A stretch of 64,000 nucleotides of DNA, taken from positions 186,001-250,000 of the forward strand of contig NW_026570304.1 of assembly GCF_019649055.1 (NCBI RefSeq), written 5' to 3'. Under the pieces are notes generated by a model, which had not been told where the DNA came from, searched no databases, and saw nothing but the letters and a program-made list of their open reading frames with translations. Source of the stretch: Paramacrobiotus metropolitanus. Its lineage: Eukaryota > Tardigrada > Eutardigrada > Parachela > Macrobiotidae. This document shows positions 14,630 through 27,103 of this stretch, one piece after another (positions within the stretch are counted from its first letter, which is position 1; each line of letters starts with the position of its first letter). The position numbers and the translations under genes were made by a program.

Positions 14630-16572
14630 TTGTGGCTCGGACCCGTGGCATCAGCGTAGTGGTGGAAGGTACGTAGGATCCTACTGTACGGCTGTGTGGT
14701 GGATGTGGCGGACAACGGGGTGCACATCGATCTGCTGTCCCAGATCGTCGACCCGAACTCATTCCATTCCACCGTACCTTCCTAACCAAGCCCATACAGT
14801 TCGAGGACTGGGAATATGCGTGGGCGGCCTGTCATGGGAGACCATCCCCATCGAAGTGCTTCGCCGGGAGTATCCCGGTGGGTCGTGGCGCTGATGGCCC
14901 GGGACCATGCTGAATCCGGCACCCAGCTCATCGTATTGGTCGGGGCACTCCACAGTGGCTGTCGTCCAGGGGCTGGAGCACAGTGGCGCCACTTGGTCGG
15001 GTTTTGTCCCCACGCACCGCCGTCGTTACCGTGTGTCAGCCAACGGGTGGACGCATCAGTTTGCGCAGGAATCTACGTTATCGGATTCGGCGCACATGGT
15101 GAGTATCGGTTGACTGGGACGCTTCATCAAGCGCAGTGTGCCGTTGTCGGCCGGGTGTTGTGCGGCGCTGGTGGCACAGCTGCCGCAAATGCTCAGGAGG
15201 ATGCAGGCTAACCAGCGACGGGTCTCCAATCATATGGTTGGTGTCACTGTCTCGATGTCACGGATGAACAGTTGCATTTCATTGTGGACCTGCACGGTGG
15301 CATAGGGTTTCTTCTGCGGGAAGGCGAAGACAAGGCTCAGGTACGATAACCAGGCAATGGTTACCTAACCACATTTCACAGTGATCGTTAGTGCCCGTTT
15401 CTTTTCATGGGTATCTGGCAAATCGTTAAGGCAAATCGTTAATGCTGACTGATACAGAAAATTGTTAAAGGTTTTATCGTGGCCCTGATGGATCGTCTTC
15501 CGAGGATCTTGCGTGCAGTGGAGGCTCCTGATGATTACTTGCAAATCTTCGGGACGGGGGATGAACCGTGTGCTGTGGGAGTGGATAAGTGGCAGGAAGT
15601 GCTTGCCCGTCGTGATACGCTGACGCAAAACCAAGATGCGCGCGGTATGCCCGGCATGGAAAGCTGTGCTTGTGTCACCTACTTTGACAAGCAACGTTAT
15701 CATCGAGACGGACGCTGCCAGTCGAGACTTGCCTGACCTGGAATACATCCTCACGGTGCCCTCTTCAGCTGCCTGCCTCCCTTCACCCAATATGTTATCA
15801 TTCACGATCGAGGCCAGTGCTTCGAGAAGAGACGTTTATAGATGGGGTTGGATTTCCTTCACTGTCTGGCGTGAGTCCTCCTAGGGATCTTCCTGACGGC
15901 GCTGTATCTGGTCGGCGTAAGGAAGTTTTCGGAATCCATCTCCATTGCCGGTTATTTCTGCGAGGTGCACTGGCTCTTCGACTGGAGTGTCGCCGGGCTG
16001 CCGCCTCGGTTGCCGCGCCACCTCCCTACTCTGTTCGCAGCCAGTCGCGATCTGCCGTGTGCTGACATCCATCTGGGACGGTGCCGTGTGCGCCTGGACT
16101 ACGATCTGGAGGAGCTGCTGTGGCGTCGGGGCGATCGTCGGTTGTACACTTGTACATATGTGCAGTTGTGCGTTGACTTGGTCAAGACGCGTCTGTCGCT
16201 GGGTAGGGATGTGGTGTGATTGGCGTCCACGGTGTGGGATGCGGTGGAAGGGAGGACGAGATACGTTTGCTTTCGGGGTGGTTGACGACGGTCGCTGCGG
16301 ACGCGAATCAGGAGCTGTATCGCAGAGCAGTCTGCAGAGTAAGCAAATCTGTTGAATGTTCTGAAGTGGAAATTGTCAGTAAATCATTAGGAAACTACAA
16401 GGTCTTATTTCTTCAAGCGCTCTTTTCTTCGGTAGCTGTTATCCACGATACAGACCGCGATCAACGTTCCTCCTCGCATTGCCGCGACAGGAAGTGGTGC
16501 ACGGAAGGACGACAGCATCGGCGCTTGGAGAAACTATCCCGCATTGCGCTGGCATTGCGCTGTGACCTTTGA
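14630..16572 (+). pseudogene. GC-rich multi-exon gene remnant, possibly F-box type
   Basis: This 1.9-kb GC-rich island between AT-rich flanks has protein-like plus-strand text that changes frame several times. Pieces include DNGVHIDLLSQIVDPNS (about 14,715), LHFIVDLHGG (about 15,270), MDRLPRILRAVEAPDDYLQIF (15,488), KMRAVCPAWKAVL (about 15,634) and LDYDLEELLWRRGDRRLYTC (about 16,095). The string RAVCPAWKAVL resembles the conserved core of F-box domains (RxVCxxWxxL). Adjacent F-box-like segments lie in different frames, so the gene seems broken or the borders are mis-seen. F-box assignment is an inference from one motif; an unrelated lineage-specific gene is possible. Confidence 0.4.
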
Positions 16573-16599
16573 GGATCCGGTGTGCCTTGTACTGATTGA

Positions 16600-17890
16600 T
16601 ATCATGCAGTAAATAATTTGTTAATGGAGTGCATGCTCGAGTGTTTTGTCTTGTGGATTTCTCAGGTTTGCGGCCCGCTTATGTTTTGACAGATTCCTGA
16701 CGCTTTTTTTCTCTTAAATTTTGTCTGAGTAAATGTTTCACCGGGGTGGCTAAACAAACTTCGAATTCCAGATAATTGCATTTAAGAAGGTAGTTGCTCA
16801 CACAAATAACCGTTCTCAGATTCAAGCAAACTTCATAGTTCTGTACTCTACTGTCATGTTAAGCTGGTCAAAGATACGTTTCAATAGAAGAAGTATATCA
16901 AAATTAAACTGGGCTAAGAGGTCTACCTCGCAAATGCAGAATATGCAAGTATTGAAAAGAACCAGAATTACTATGTATGTACATGTATATCAGTTTGAGA
17001 TTAGGACTTCATTTCGCACCGCCGGAATCGATAAGCAGTCGACATGTCACAAGGATAGGCATTCATCCAGCTAATCTAATTTTTCTGGCTCTCGATCTGG
17101 ACTCTGTAGTCTGCATGTTTCGGCTGCACGGATAGGACGGGACGGTGGAAAAGATAATTTCGCGGCGACGGTCGCGGCACAATAGGGCAATGTAATCATG
17201 TGAGCCCATTGCCGGCAACGTTCACGACACGGCCGTTATGGCAAGTTGTTGTTGTCGCCCATTGACGTCACGGGCTTGTACACAAACATGGTTGCCGATG
17301 GAGCTCTAAGACACAACTTGCCAACGGCGCAATGATGCCATGGAAGGTACTTCGTAAGATTGTAACGGTACAGTGAAGAAAACAATTCCGCTGCTAAATG
17401 CTAATATCCGCACACAACGATTTGCTCCTGTCGCAGGCGTCCGCCCATAGAAAACCACCATGCAAAGCGGACAACGCTGAAGTTTAATGCAAAGCAGCGT
17501 TACGATGGTCCGTTCAGACTGCAGCACGTTTCACCGTAGCCTCGGGTGGTTGACATGTAGACAAGTGGCGTTCGGCATGAAGACAGGGGGAAAATCCGGA
17601 ACTCACATATGGAATAACTACTTGTAGCGAAATTTCGCAGAAAGGGATTATTTCCTTTGTTGGCACACTGCAAACTCCTGCAAGCTGGTGACGTGCGAAG
17701 GGACGACTATGGCGGTTGCCATTCCACGACAAATCAGCAGTTAGTGCACTGTACGCCGACGGTAAAGAAGGGACTCGCTCTACTACCAAATGACGCGTTC
17801 CTCACCAGTGCGGGAACATCGCGATGATTGGCTGTGATCACAACCAATAAAAATTGTGCAAAAAAGGTACTGCATTCAAAGTTTCAAACT
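16600..17890. other. No recognised gene
   Basis: AT-rich to 17,080, then mixed composition. Minus-strand frames of 73 and 91 codons at 17,306-17,789 have no family features. Confidence 0.45.
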
Positions 17891-17893
17891 TCA

Positions 17894-17948
17894 GTAGCAC
17901 CTAATTAGTGGCACCTAGACATAACTGACTGTGTGCTGTATTCAAACA
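17894..17948. repeat. Left copy of flank repeat next to Helitron-like 3' end
   Basis: About 55 bases (GTAGCACCTAATTAGTGGCA...) recur at 27,106-27,172 in the same orientation. The left copy abuts the CTAG end at 17,949; the right copy abuts the TCTC end at 27,103. Such an arrangement fits insertion of one large element into tandem copies of this sequence. Confidence 0.7.
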
Positions 17949-18947
17949 CTAGTTGACCCCGCGCAAATTGCGCGGAATAAATAATACGACGGATAAATCA
18001 TAATAAGTGATAAATCATCATACGACGGATAATTAAGTGATAAAATTAAATATCATGACTGCAGCTCTGCTAATTAAATAGTACACGTTTCATGAACCGA
18101 ACATAGGATTCTTTGATGTACCTTACTGCACCTTTGGCTGCAAAAGTAAACTTAGACCTGAAACACGAAATGTTTCTCCCGAAAGCGGGTGAATTTTCTC
18201 ATTAGGTTCCGATGCATTGCTTTATTCCCGGATCTGTTGCTGCACATATCCTAGCAGTTTACAGTAGAAGAAATGGTGTACTTCTATATTAGTACATCTA
18301 TACTGATTGCTAAACTGGGATATAAAGGGAACAGGCCTCGGCGCATTTTAAAGGGCAGCAGTGGTGTTGTGGTCAAACTGGGATTTAGAGTTATTAAACT
18401 GTTGTTAATTAGCTTGCAGCTTGAAAGACCGGAGAGTATAAAAACAGGAAGGTAGAATCAAGTTCTTCCAAAAAATAAATTACACAGTCTCTATGCACCA
18501 ACTGCACGAATTTTAACTGATTAGTGACTGATCCGGAATTAAAGAAATAGGTCGAAAGCTGATGAGCATTTGTCGGCTTTCGAGGGAAAATGTTTGCATT
18601 TCAGGTCTTATATCACCTGTGTAGTCAGTTAAATTAAGGGAAGGAGAAATTTTCCACAGAATATTATCGTCAACTGTGTCCTTTGGTACCTTTGTCCCAG
18701 TCGCAGAATCTTCTCGGCCATGTTTGTCCAGTTTTAGTTTCTTTTTCAAGTACCAAATTTTCGTGAGAAATGTCCAAACAGCAAGTACAGCGACGGAAAA
18801 ATTCTTATGGAACGCAAAGTTCCATCTAACTGCAGCGGAATTGTCAAAAAAGGTGTTAGCTTTCAGACAGTGGGGGAACCTAGCGTTCAGTGCGTCGAGC
18901 TGAAGGGCTCAACAAAGATTAAGGCTTACCTGATTATTATATAGAGA
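17949..18947 (-). mobile_element. Non-autonomous Helitron-like element
   Basis: Read on the minus strand, it starts A|TCTCTATATAATAATC (from 18,947) and ends with a hairpin CCGCGCA/TGCGCGG, then GGTCAA and CTAG|T (to 17,949). A TC start, a subterminal 3' hairpin, a CTRR end and insertion between A and T are the Helitron hallmarks. It encodes no Rep/helicase, so it would be non-autonomous. The same 5' terminal sequence recurs at 27,103, so these ends may instead belong to a larger nested structure. Confidence 0.6.
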
Positions 18948-19458
18948 TAGCGAAAGCGAGCTTCCACCCACATCCAATTCCACCCCACCCGTTTTTAAAC
19001 CGAACATGATTTTGCTTGTGCAGAAAGCTGGATTTGCATTAATGTGTATCAGGCCTGAGCAGTTCTTTAATCCAGACACCACGTAACATGCCAAGCAAAA
19101 AGCTTGCTGTTCTTCGAAGCAAATCTTGAATATACCTTAAGTTGCCCCGTTTGACCTCGAACACCCTCATTACTGAAAACGAAAACGCAGCGCCTTAAAT
19201 CGCAAGCAGTTCTGCAAGTAAGGCAATCGCGCCCACCCGGGAAGGCACTTACATGGTAGTTGAGCGAGAACTAAATAAACCAATGCGGGGGTCAGGTACG
19301 TTATTAAAATCAGACTTTGGAACCATCCCACAGTCGCAGAATCTTCGCGGCCATTTTGCCGAGGCTTGGCGAGTATTGTAGCAAGATTGTTTCACTTAGA
19401 CTCAGTGGCGACTTTCGTAGCAAGTCGTGCACCGCATCGCTTTAGTTTGCCAGTACCG

Positions 19459-19712
19459 TGTCAATTTGTCAATATTGAGAGTATCCTTTGCTTGAGACAG
19501 GCCGAGTATAAGCTTATTAAGAGTACCTAATTTGGTGTCAATTTGTCAGTATTGACATATTGACAAAACTTGGGATGTTGCAACCCAGCTGGGACCGGTA
19601 AAAAATCCTGTCAATATGTCAGTATTGACATATTGACAAAAGTTGAGAAACGTCACAGCTAAACCCGACCGGTAAAGCATCGTGTCAATATGTCAATATT
19701 GACATATTGACA
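19459..19712. repeat. Left palindromic iteron array
   Basis: Four units at 19459 (half unit), 19536, 19609 and 19683 are spaced 73-77 bases apart. The last, 19683-19712, is a perfect 30-base palindrome whose left half is TGTCAATATGTCAAT. The others are the same with one or two changes. Matching units lie at 26550 and 26632, on the far side of the two genes. They are likely subterminal transposase or ATPase binding sites. Confidence 0.8.
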
Positions 19713-19935
19713 GTTTCGATTTAGCACGGCATTAAAACGTGACCGTTAGCAAACTGCGTAATTTTTTCCGTCTCCTGTTACTAATTGTGAACAAACATCG
19801 ATGGCAATGATAAATTATAGCACCTAGTAAGTTTAAAACAGCATTCTAATAATTTGCCATTACACGTTCTGAAATTGTGTTTTTAAGCACAAACGCGTCT
19901 CACATTAACGCAACAATGCAAACAAAGAGCAGTGG

Positions 19936-22900
19936 TTAGCGGCGTCTTGGCTGAGTCGATTTATGTTGGTCTTGCAGCCAACTTGCGGATTCTAGTGCGG
20001 CAAACAATTGCTTCATCCAGTAGTGCTGGAACCGCTTTTCTTTGTCTGCTGTAAAATGTGAATATGTGAAAATGATATTGTGTTAGTCACGATAAAAAAC
20101 GCAAACCTTACCGGTGATCCTTCATCGGAATCCGCATCTACTAAATCGAATGAACGCTTCAAGAGAACCTAAGAATAAAATATAGAATAAAGTGCAATTG
20201 TCGCACTTTTTTTCATATAATTTTGTACCTTTCTTTCGTTGTCAGTCTGGCTTTTCCAAAAACTTAGCGCGAGGCTTCGAATCAACTCCTCTGGACAACT
20301 AAAGGGCTGCTGGAATTTTGCTTTACCAAGCGCATCATACCACGTTTCGAATGCCGCTTGCTCTTTGGAAGACTCAAACTCCTTAGGTGATGATGCAGCT
20401 GACGAAGATGCAGTGACCTCTTCAGTCCGGACCAAACTTATTGGTTTCTTGACTGCCTTGCCAAACTTCGCCAAATCCAGTGAAACCATTTTCTGTTGCT
20501 CCTGAATGTTGCGGGAGCTGGAAGCAGCCAGCCGAGAAAGTGCAGCTTCAGCAAGTGTTTCCCACCCTTCCGCGTACTCGGTCGCCCGCGCAATCTGATC
20601 TGCAATTAAAGAAATAAATAAAGTTGCTAGAATACTGTAGATTTAAAAGAAAACTTTCGTTGAGATAGATTTAAAAATACGCACCAAAAACAACAAGTTT
20701 CTGAGTTAGTTCATCGGGTAGCTCTTTGAAATAGAGCACAATGACGCGCTCACTTCTCTGTCGCCGTCCTCCGTTCTCTGTTGGGATCGAAAATGCAACG
20801 CGACCCTCGCATCCGTAAGCGCTGTTGCTGGCCAAAAAATCGGCGATGTCTTTTTTACGATGGGCAAATGGGAAAATGTCCAACGAAGAAAACGCGGTTG
20901 ACCGAATTGCCACAGCATCCAGTTTTTGATACGAAACCCGAAACTGAAGCCATTCGAACCACTAGAAATATTGAAACGTACAAATTAATGAACATGCGTA
21001 ATGGCTACGCACGTTATAAAGACGTCTGATTTTCTGGACTTACTTTTTCACTGGGATATCGCAGCACTGTTTCCAGCAGCTGTTCCAGGAAATTTGCGAA
21101 ATCATTTGGCAGACGCAAGGATTAAAGCGGAAATTTCCAGTGCGTATTCCTTTGAAGTTTGGTATTTCTGGAATGAGGGAAGAGCCACTTCTCGCATATG
21201 TTTTCGGTAAATTGCTTGAACTCAAATCCGGGAAGCAGAATTCTCGATACCTGTTTAAGCAATTTTTATATGCTAACAATATCAACCGGAGATTAGTTTC
21301 AGATTGGGCGGCCTTGTACTTACATGCTCAGCCAGGGCGTAGTGCAAACCCAGGTTTCTGGCAATACGGCTGTCGTCTGACTTGCAGTTCGGTAGCATAT
21401 CCATTACTTCGGCCGAATATCGCACGAAATTCCGTTTCAACTCATCGTAGTCGTAATAAAGTAGTTCCGGTACGTGCGAGGACAAGCGGGTTGCACTTTT
21501 GTGAATGGGCTCAGTAGTTTCGTCCGGAAAACTCAAAGGTTCATCAACGGCAATTATAACAAGTCGCGACCGATACCGATTCCTGTAATTTTTTGGCAGT
21601 GCATTAAAGCAGTCAAGTCACCAAAACTGTAACTTACCATGATTCTGCCTCGCTGGCGCAACACTCAAGAAAATCGCTGTTCATGCAGATAATTGGTGAC
21701 CCCGATGGTATAAAGTTGCCAATAGAGTTGCTGCGCGGAAGCCCATCATAGATGTGAACAGAGAGGTCGATGTATTCTTTGTACTGCTTCTTCGGTGGAT
21801 CGTTGATAACTAGAGGCATGGTACACTCTTGACAACGTTTGCAGTATTCATGAACGGAAATGGAATTGTAGTTGAAGGATTCTGCTACGCTCCCGTCACT
21901 GCCTTTCATCGCCGCTGCGAGTTGAGCAATCATGGTTTTCCCGGTGTTTGACTTCCCAACAAGTACTAGAGTATAAACTTTATGGCCAACAGCACGGCTT
22001 ATGTTCCTGGGTTTCATAGCCATATTCGTGTGCCCTGAAACAAAAAATTTGGTATTTACAATGAATCAAACTAAATTGAGTTGACTGGTGCTACTGCTAC
22101 GCTGTGATACCAATTAATCCAAAAAATGTGATCATGTTAACGGGGCCGAGCTTTTCAAGCATCTGGTCGCAGAATTTGCCGGCGTTCTTGCTGCTGAAAA
22201 GGGCCACTGTTTTCATCTCAGATTTCATTGAGATAGGGTAAAATCCGGCTGCCTCTAAGGTCACTTTCTTGAAACGTCTGGAGTTGTCGTTGCAGACCAA
22301 CGCAGTTTCGGAATTGAAGATGTACACCTCCTTGGTTTGCTCCACGTTTTCGCGCTGAATGCCGATGTGAGTCCAATGGAATTTGATAAGAGTGTCATCT
22401 TCGGCGATACGTCTAAAGATTTTATGAAGTCCAGTAAGCCATATTACTATACTTACAATCGTGGTCAAGCCTTTATAATTTTCGTCATTTTATTATAAAT
22501 AATCCGTAGGAGAAACACACTTACTGTTCAATAGCATCAAGTTTCAGCGTGATGTATTCTTTCCACGCGTTAAACTCCTTCCAGATGAAAGAAATGGTCT
22601 CACACTGATCTCCCATTGTCGCTGAAGGCTTTTCGTATGCAACCTTTTCCAATTTCTTGTCTGCGGGAACAAGGAATTCACTGCAAAAGCATACAAATCA
22701 GAATGAGTGGCAAGGTTACCATACAATGTAAGAAAAATTAAAGTTGACCGATGCCACTTTCGAAAATTCTTCCTTAATTAAAACGTACCAGCTCTTTTTA
22801 CGCAAACCAGCTTTCCATTCCCATCGCGCAGCGTATGCCACTGTTGTTGGCTCTAGTCGGCTTGGGATCTTTGCGTTTGCAGATGACGGATTGCTGTTCC

Positions 22901-23678
22901 CGCGGTAATGTCAACTGCTTCCAATCTGTGCTCCACAATTCGGTATAGGATGCTGAGGATACCCATGCAGTACACGGACTTTTGGAACCATCGGCGGATT
23001 TTCCAGCATAATATGTCTTAACATCTTCGGAATTTTCCTCAAACCGGAAGCGTGTTGGCTAAAAATTATACTTCTGAACAAAAAAGTGAAACAACATGCT
23101 AGTTACGGCAGCATACAGTATACATCAGGTACGCTAACTATGCGCACGCACAAAGAAGTGAAACGTACAATCACCGGCAATTCAACATTAGAGAAGTTTG
23201 TTTGAACGTACCTGGTGCACCGATTCCGTTTCTTGGAAGATTCATCAGCCCGCAGGCAAGACTCATCAGAAACTGCCAGTTTTCGACCGCGCTGTTAAAC
23301 CATAAAATTGTATTGTATCAGTGAATCATAATGCATTAAGCAGCTGTATTTTACCCGAGCTGCAAGGAAGTCCATGGTTGTATTGTGCTCTTGGATACCT
23401 TGTTCGTCAGGACAATGTGAGTTTGCCAGAGAAACGTCAGCAACGCCAGTCCGCGCGGGATCCTGCATGTTGTCCAGTGATTCTACCACAGTTGCTGGAG
23501 CGGCGGCTGGTGGACTGTTTGAGGCATCTTTCTTTGACCTTTTTTTCTTAGCTGCATTTCTTCCACGAGGCTTTAAAACCGGCAAGGAAGAAGCACTGGA
23601 AACTGGCTCCAACGGTAATAGCTTGGCTGCTCTGCGCGTCGTCATTCCTAAGCGCTTCAACTTGCCGACATCACTCAT
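19936..23678 (-). pseudogene. Multi-exon P-loop ATPase gene of the two-gene transposon
   Basis: About twelve exons read leftward from ATG 23,678 to TAA 19,936 with short GT-AG introns. Exon starts are near 23678, 23295, 23060, 22681, 22450, 22035, 21590, 21240, 20955, 20598, 20168 and 20051. The N-terminal exon is basic (RGRNAAKKKRSKK). The exon at about 22,035-21,640 has a Walker A box GKSNTGKT, a Walker B-like LVINDPP and a sensor-like strand SPIICMNSDF. That order recalls SF3/AAA+ helicases. The C-terminal exons are charged. It is divergently arranged with the KDZ-type transposase and enclosed by the same iterons, so it is probably a transposition partner. One in-frame TAA (21,122-21,124) interrupts an otherwise coherent exon, so this copy is probably dead. 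The domain call is by motif only. Confidence 0.6.
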
Positions 23679-24418
23679 GATTGAGGAAAAAGAAGCACCA
23701 AAATACCAATATTTTTACAGTTATTTTTCTGATAAAGTGGAGAATACCCAGAAAACAAATGTGCACTTGGTTTAGCAAGCGAAAACTGAACAGCTCCAAC
23801 AAACAAGAGTCCGGTTAACTTTCGATGAGAGCGGCACAGTACCGGAACTATATCCGGCCCCGGCGATTACTAAGTAAACGTGCAAAATGGTCGTTCCAAG
23901 TAGTGTTGTACAATTTTTTGCCCATTGCGGTTTTATTTACTGATACCAGAGTTTACTAATGCTAATGCGTCACTGCATTTAATAGTGCTGCATTAGTGAC
24001 CAGCAAGCGCTTTTCATCAACGATTTAAAATTTTCTTGCAAACAAACACGTATTGGTAAAATAAAAGTAATAGGATGTGTACTCGCAGTTACCTGAGCTG
24101 TAAGAAGCTTTGTGATATCAAACATGCCTTATCACTTTGATTCGGATGTCCCACAAATGAGCCAAGATAGTTATTCATTAAATATTTATTTACTAAACTA
24201 GATTTCCAGGAGAAAACATGGTAGACAGTCGACTGACCTTTGCAACAAAGTTTGGCATTGATGCCTTTTTATTTGTCCGCGACTGTTACAAGAAAGTCCG
24301 TTTGTAGAGCGACCTTCCTGCCGCACTGAATTGGTCCAGGTAAAAGCTGATTTTGGAAAGAATTTACTGAAGTTGTTTATTCACTCTTAGTTCACCAACG
24401 CATTTTCATTCTTCTCTA
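23679..24418. promoter_or_regulatory. Divergent promoter interval of the two-gene transposon
   Basis: About 740 bases separate the first ATG of the minus-strand ATPase from the first clear exon of the plus-strand transposase. It may hold one or two 5' exons of the transposase (frames near 24,126 and 24,219, an exon end CAG|GTAAAAG near 24,340). A shared bidirectional promoter is inferred from the head-to-head layout; no core motif stands out. Confidence 0.4.
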
Positions 24419-26364
24419 GGCTATTCATATGCTTTCTTCCGATCAACTGGCTACAGACCCAGTGCGACCTAAACGTCTTCTCGAGGAATATCTTCCTTTG
24501 TGCGACATTGAGTATGACGAGCGTGAATCACTTGTTCTTCTCCCGCCAGCCATGAAATATTGCCCTTTGAAGTGCAAGTATCGGAACGGTTCCCGAGGAG
24601 CTCCTCGACTTTTGTTCCCAACTCATAAGCCGCCAACAAAGGCCGCGGTGTTTGAAGCAGATGGCACCTCACGAAATGTCGTTGTGATACAGAAAACGTG
24701 CAGAGGATGCCGTTCCATTTTTGAATATGATATGGTTCATATCTACGAGGAGGGGTATCAGTTTTATCCTTATCGTCGGCCGTACCTTCGAATTACTCCC
24801 AACTGCTACTTTTCGCGTCGTTTATGGGAGCACATTGTCAGAACGATGTAAGCAATACATACATCTATTTTCTTCTTTAGCAATCATTGGTTTACGAGAA
24901 CTGAGTTTAAGTCTTTCACAGGGTTAGCGGTCGGTTCACGTTTGAATCGTTTGCCCTTATATGGGAAGCCACTTATGAACAGAAAGGTAACTAAAAATTT
25001 TGGCTGCACCTTTTTTATTTGGGCACGAAAGGCATATGACAGCAAAATCTTTCTAGATTTCGACAGGAAATGGGTGTCAACCGCTTTTTATCGGCATGAA
25101 GTCGAAGAAGAGCTTCGGGACAGAGGTAGCTTAATTGAGACGATATTCCAACAAGCGAACAGCTTTGACGAGGTACTTCCTTATCTGGAGGCATGCCGAT
25201 TGGCAGAGGGGTTTCCACATTGCCACACCGCCCGTTGTGATGAGTATAAGTGCAAATACTTTCTCATTATGGACGGCTTCTGGATGATTTCGTTTCTTCA
25301 TTGTGCAGCCTTAATAGAGGTATTTTGTTCTAAAATTTCCCACTATACACAATTAAGGAAGTTTATGAATTGCAGAATATGATTGCGGGGTTCTCAAGTT
25401 TGTCTCTACCTCCGGTTTGCACTGCCCAGCCCGAGCCTGGTTCCATCTACTGCAAAAAGCATGGCAAAATAAGCCCTGCTGGAGTAAAGGCAACGTTGTC
25501 AGCTACGTTTGCTCAGACCGCTTTCGCTATTCCTGGTGAGACTGCTAAAGATTTTGTAGTAGCGTAGCCTATAAATTTAGACAATCAGTGCTCTATCTTT
25601 CAGAGCTCAAAGGATTACTAGGTGCAATAGACCTATCCAAACCGATGGATGAAACAAACGCAGCAGACGAAGTGGTACCATGCCGAAAAAACCTGGGGGA
25701 ATTTAAAACGAAGAATCCAGATAAAGTTGTTTCTGCACCACGCTCGAGGGGATACTTGGTGGTACACAGCCCTTGCGGACAGATACGATCCCAGTCACCA
25801 ATATATAGGTCAGCTATATCCCATTTACTTTACCGGTTTCAGGGAAGTGACATTATGATGGTATCGTACAGGTCGGAATCACCTTCTCAAACATTTCTGA
25901 TCGCTATTTCGTCGCTATTGGCTCACATCAAGAATTCAAAGATACCACAGGAGGAGTTTGAAAATGTTTTTGTTGTCTACGACAACATGTGCAACCTAAA
26001 TCGTTTGAAAATTGCACAAAAGCCGCTCCCGTTTTCTCCACCTTTTGATAATATGTGGCTGCAAGTGGCTAAAGTAATTGACAAGTTTCACTTGAACAAC
26101 CACACTCGTCCCGAATGCCGTACTGTGTACCACCCACGGCAAATCAAAGAGAAACATCCAACTTTGCAAAAATGTAACACCAGTGCCGCCGAGCAAGGAT
26201 TTTCTTGGTTTCGTCGGTTCGAGGCTGTTCTAAATCACATTCCAAGAAATCGTCAAGTGTTCTACGTCAACAGACTGATTTATCGACGAAATCAGTACTT
26301 GGCCACCGGAAGTTATGCCTGGGATGACGGATCTTGTGTCGACGAAGGAAACGCTACAGTTTAA
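24419..26364 (+). CDS. KDZ-type transposase with CxC5/CxC6-like cysteine clusters
   Basis: Seven plus-strand exons join cleanly across short introns, with borders near 24848/24921, 24985/25057, 25320/25375, 25533/25605 and 25818/25853, and stop at TAA 26,362. The first exon has paired cysteines (YCPLKCKY, KTCRGCRS). The middle has CHTARCDEYKC followed by FLIMDG, then a C...YCKKH cluster. The last exon has VYDNMCNL, VIDKFHLNNHTRPEC and NTSAAEQGFSWFRR. These match the KDZ (Kyakuja-Dileera-Zisupton) RNase H-like transposase plan with CxC5/CxC6 zinc-binding inserts: a DxxC strand, a DxFHxxxHxxC block and an Asn-x-x-x-E block. No stop or frameshift was seen in these exons, so the protein of about 560 residues or more could be intact. 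5' exons may be missing from my model. It probably moves the element bounded by the palindromic iterons. Confidence 0.72.
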
Positions 26365-26549
26365 TCTGGCTTTGATGCGCTAATTGTTGTTCGCTCGGTA
26401 ATCGAGTAATGTATGTTTACTATTTCTCGAGTCAGTATTTTAATTTGTCGATTTGCTTGAGTTTCTCCTGTTACTCGGTCAAATTGTCCATCTATACTGA
26501 CGTCAGTTAAATAACACGTCTTTATATGGAAACATCTGCTGTCATTTTT

Positions 26550-26661
26550 TGTCAATACGTCAATATTGACATATCGACCGGCGCAAAAAGGGAGTAGAAT
26601 CGAGATGATAGGCGAGCTCCCATTTAATCTTCGTCAATATGTCAATATGGACAGATTGACC
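26550..26661. repeat. Right palindromic iteron pair
   Basis: Two 30-base units at 26550-26579 and about 26632-26661, 82 bases apart, match the left array (TGTCAATACGTCAAT... and CGTCAATATGTCAAT...) with two to four mismatches from the perfect palindrome. They lie just beyond the transposase stop codon. Confidence 0.78.
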
Positions 26662-26744
26662 AGACAAGGCCGCACTGTCTTTAAAAAATAAAACAAACGT
26701 GCTACAAAACTCGCCACTACTGATTTTGCCTTCTTTCTTTGTTG

Positions 26745-27103
26745 CATTTTCTTTGTCAAAACTAAATTTCGATGAAAAATATACAATAAGACAATGGAAT
26801 ATTATCAAATATGGAACCTGAAGTTCCATCCAGCTGCAGCGACTGTCAAAAAGCCGTGCTGCTTAGACAGTGATGGGGTGGTCGGTTTAGCAGTGGTGAG
26901 TTCTTAGCTTTTCCCATAGACTTGTATGTTAAAGTTTTTGAAAGATTTCTTTCAGACCTATCTTTTTCTTCAAAAACTGATTTGTGATGGCTAATTTACA
27001 TTTTAAGGGCTATCGAATGATACATAGTCACGGCAGTTTGGATCAATGCGTCGAGCTGACGGACTCAACAAAGATTAAGGCTTACGCGATTATTATATAG
27101 AGA
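26745..27103 (-). repeat. Direct repeat of 18,740-18,947 (Helitron-like 5' region)
   Basis: Shared segments in the same order and orientation are AAGTTCCATC(C/T)A.CTGCAGCG.ACTGTCAAAAA, GACAGTG.GGG and the terminal GACTCAACAAAGATTAAGG run to TATATAGAGA. The right copy holds about 150 bases that the left copy lacks. Confidence 0.75.

Larger units (their letters stand above)
17949..27103 (-). mobile_element. Possible 9.2-kb Helitron-like unit enclosing the transposon
   Basis: A second 5' terminus (A|TCTCTATATAATAATCG, reading leftward from 27,103) matches the one at 18,947 over the first 60 or so bases and again further in. With the only convincing 3' end at 17,949, the two outer ends span 9,155 bases. 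They are flanked on both sides by the same 55-70 base repeat. This would make the two-gene transposon cargo or a nested insertion. The evidence is termini and flanks only; no Rep/helicase gene is present. Confidence 0.4.
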
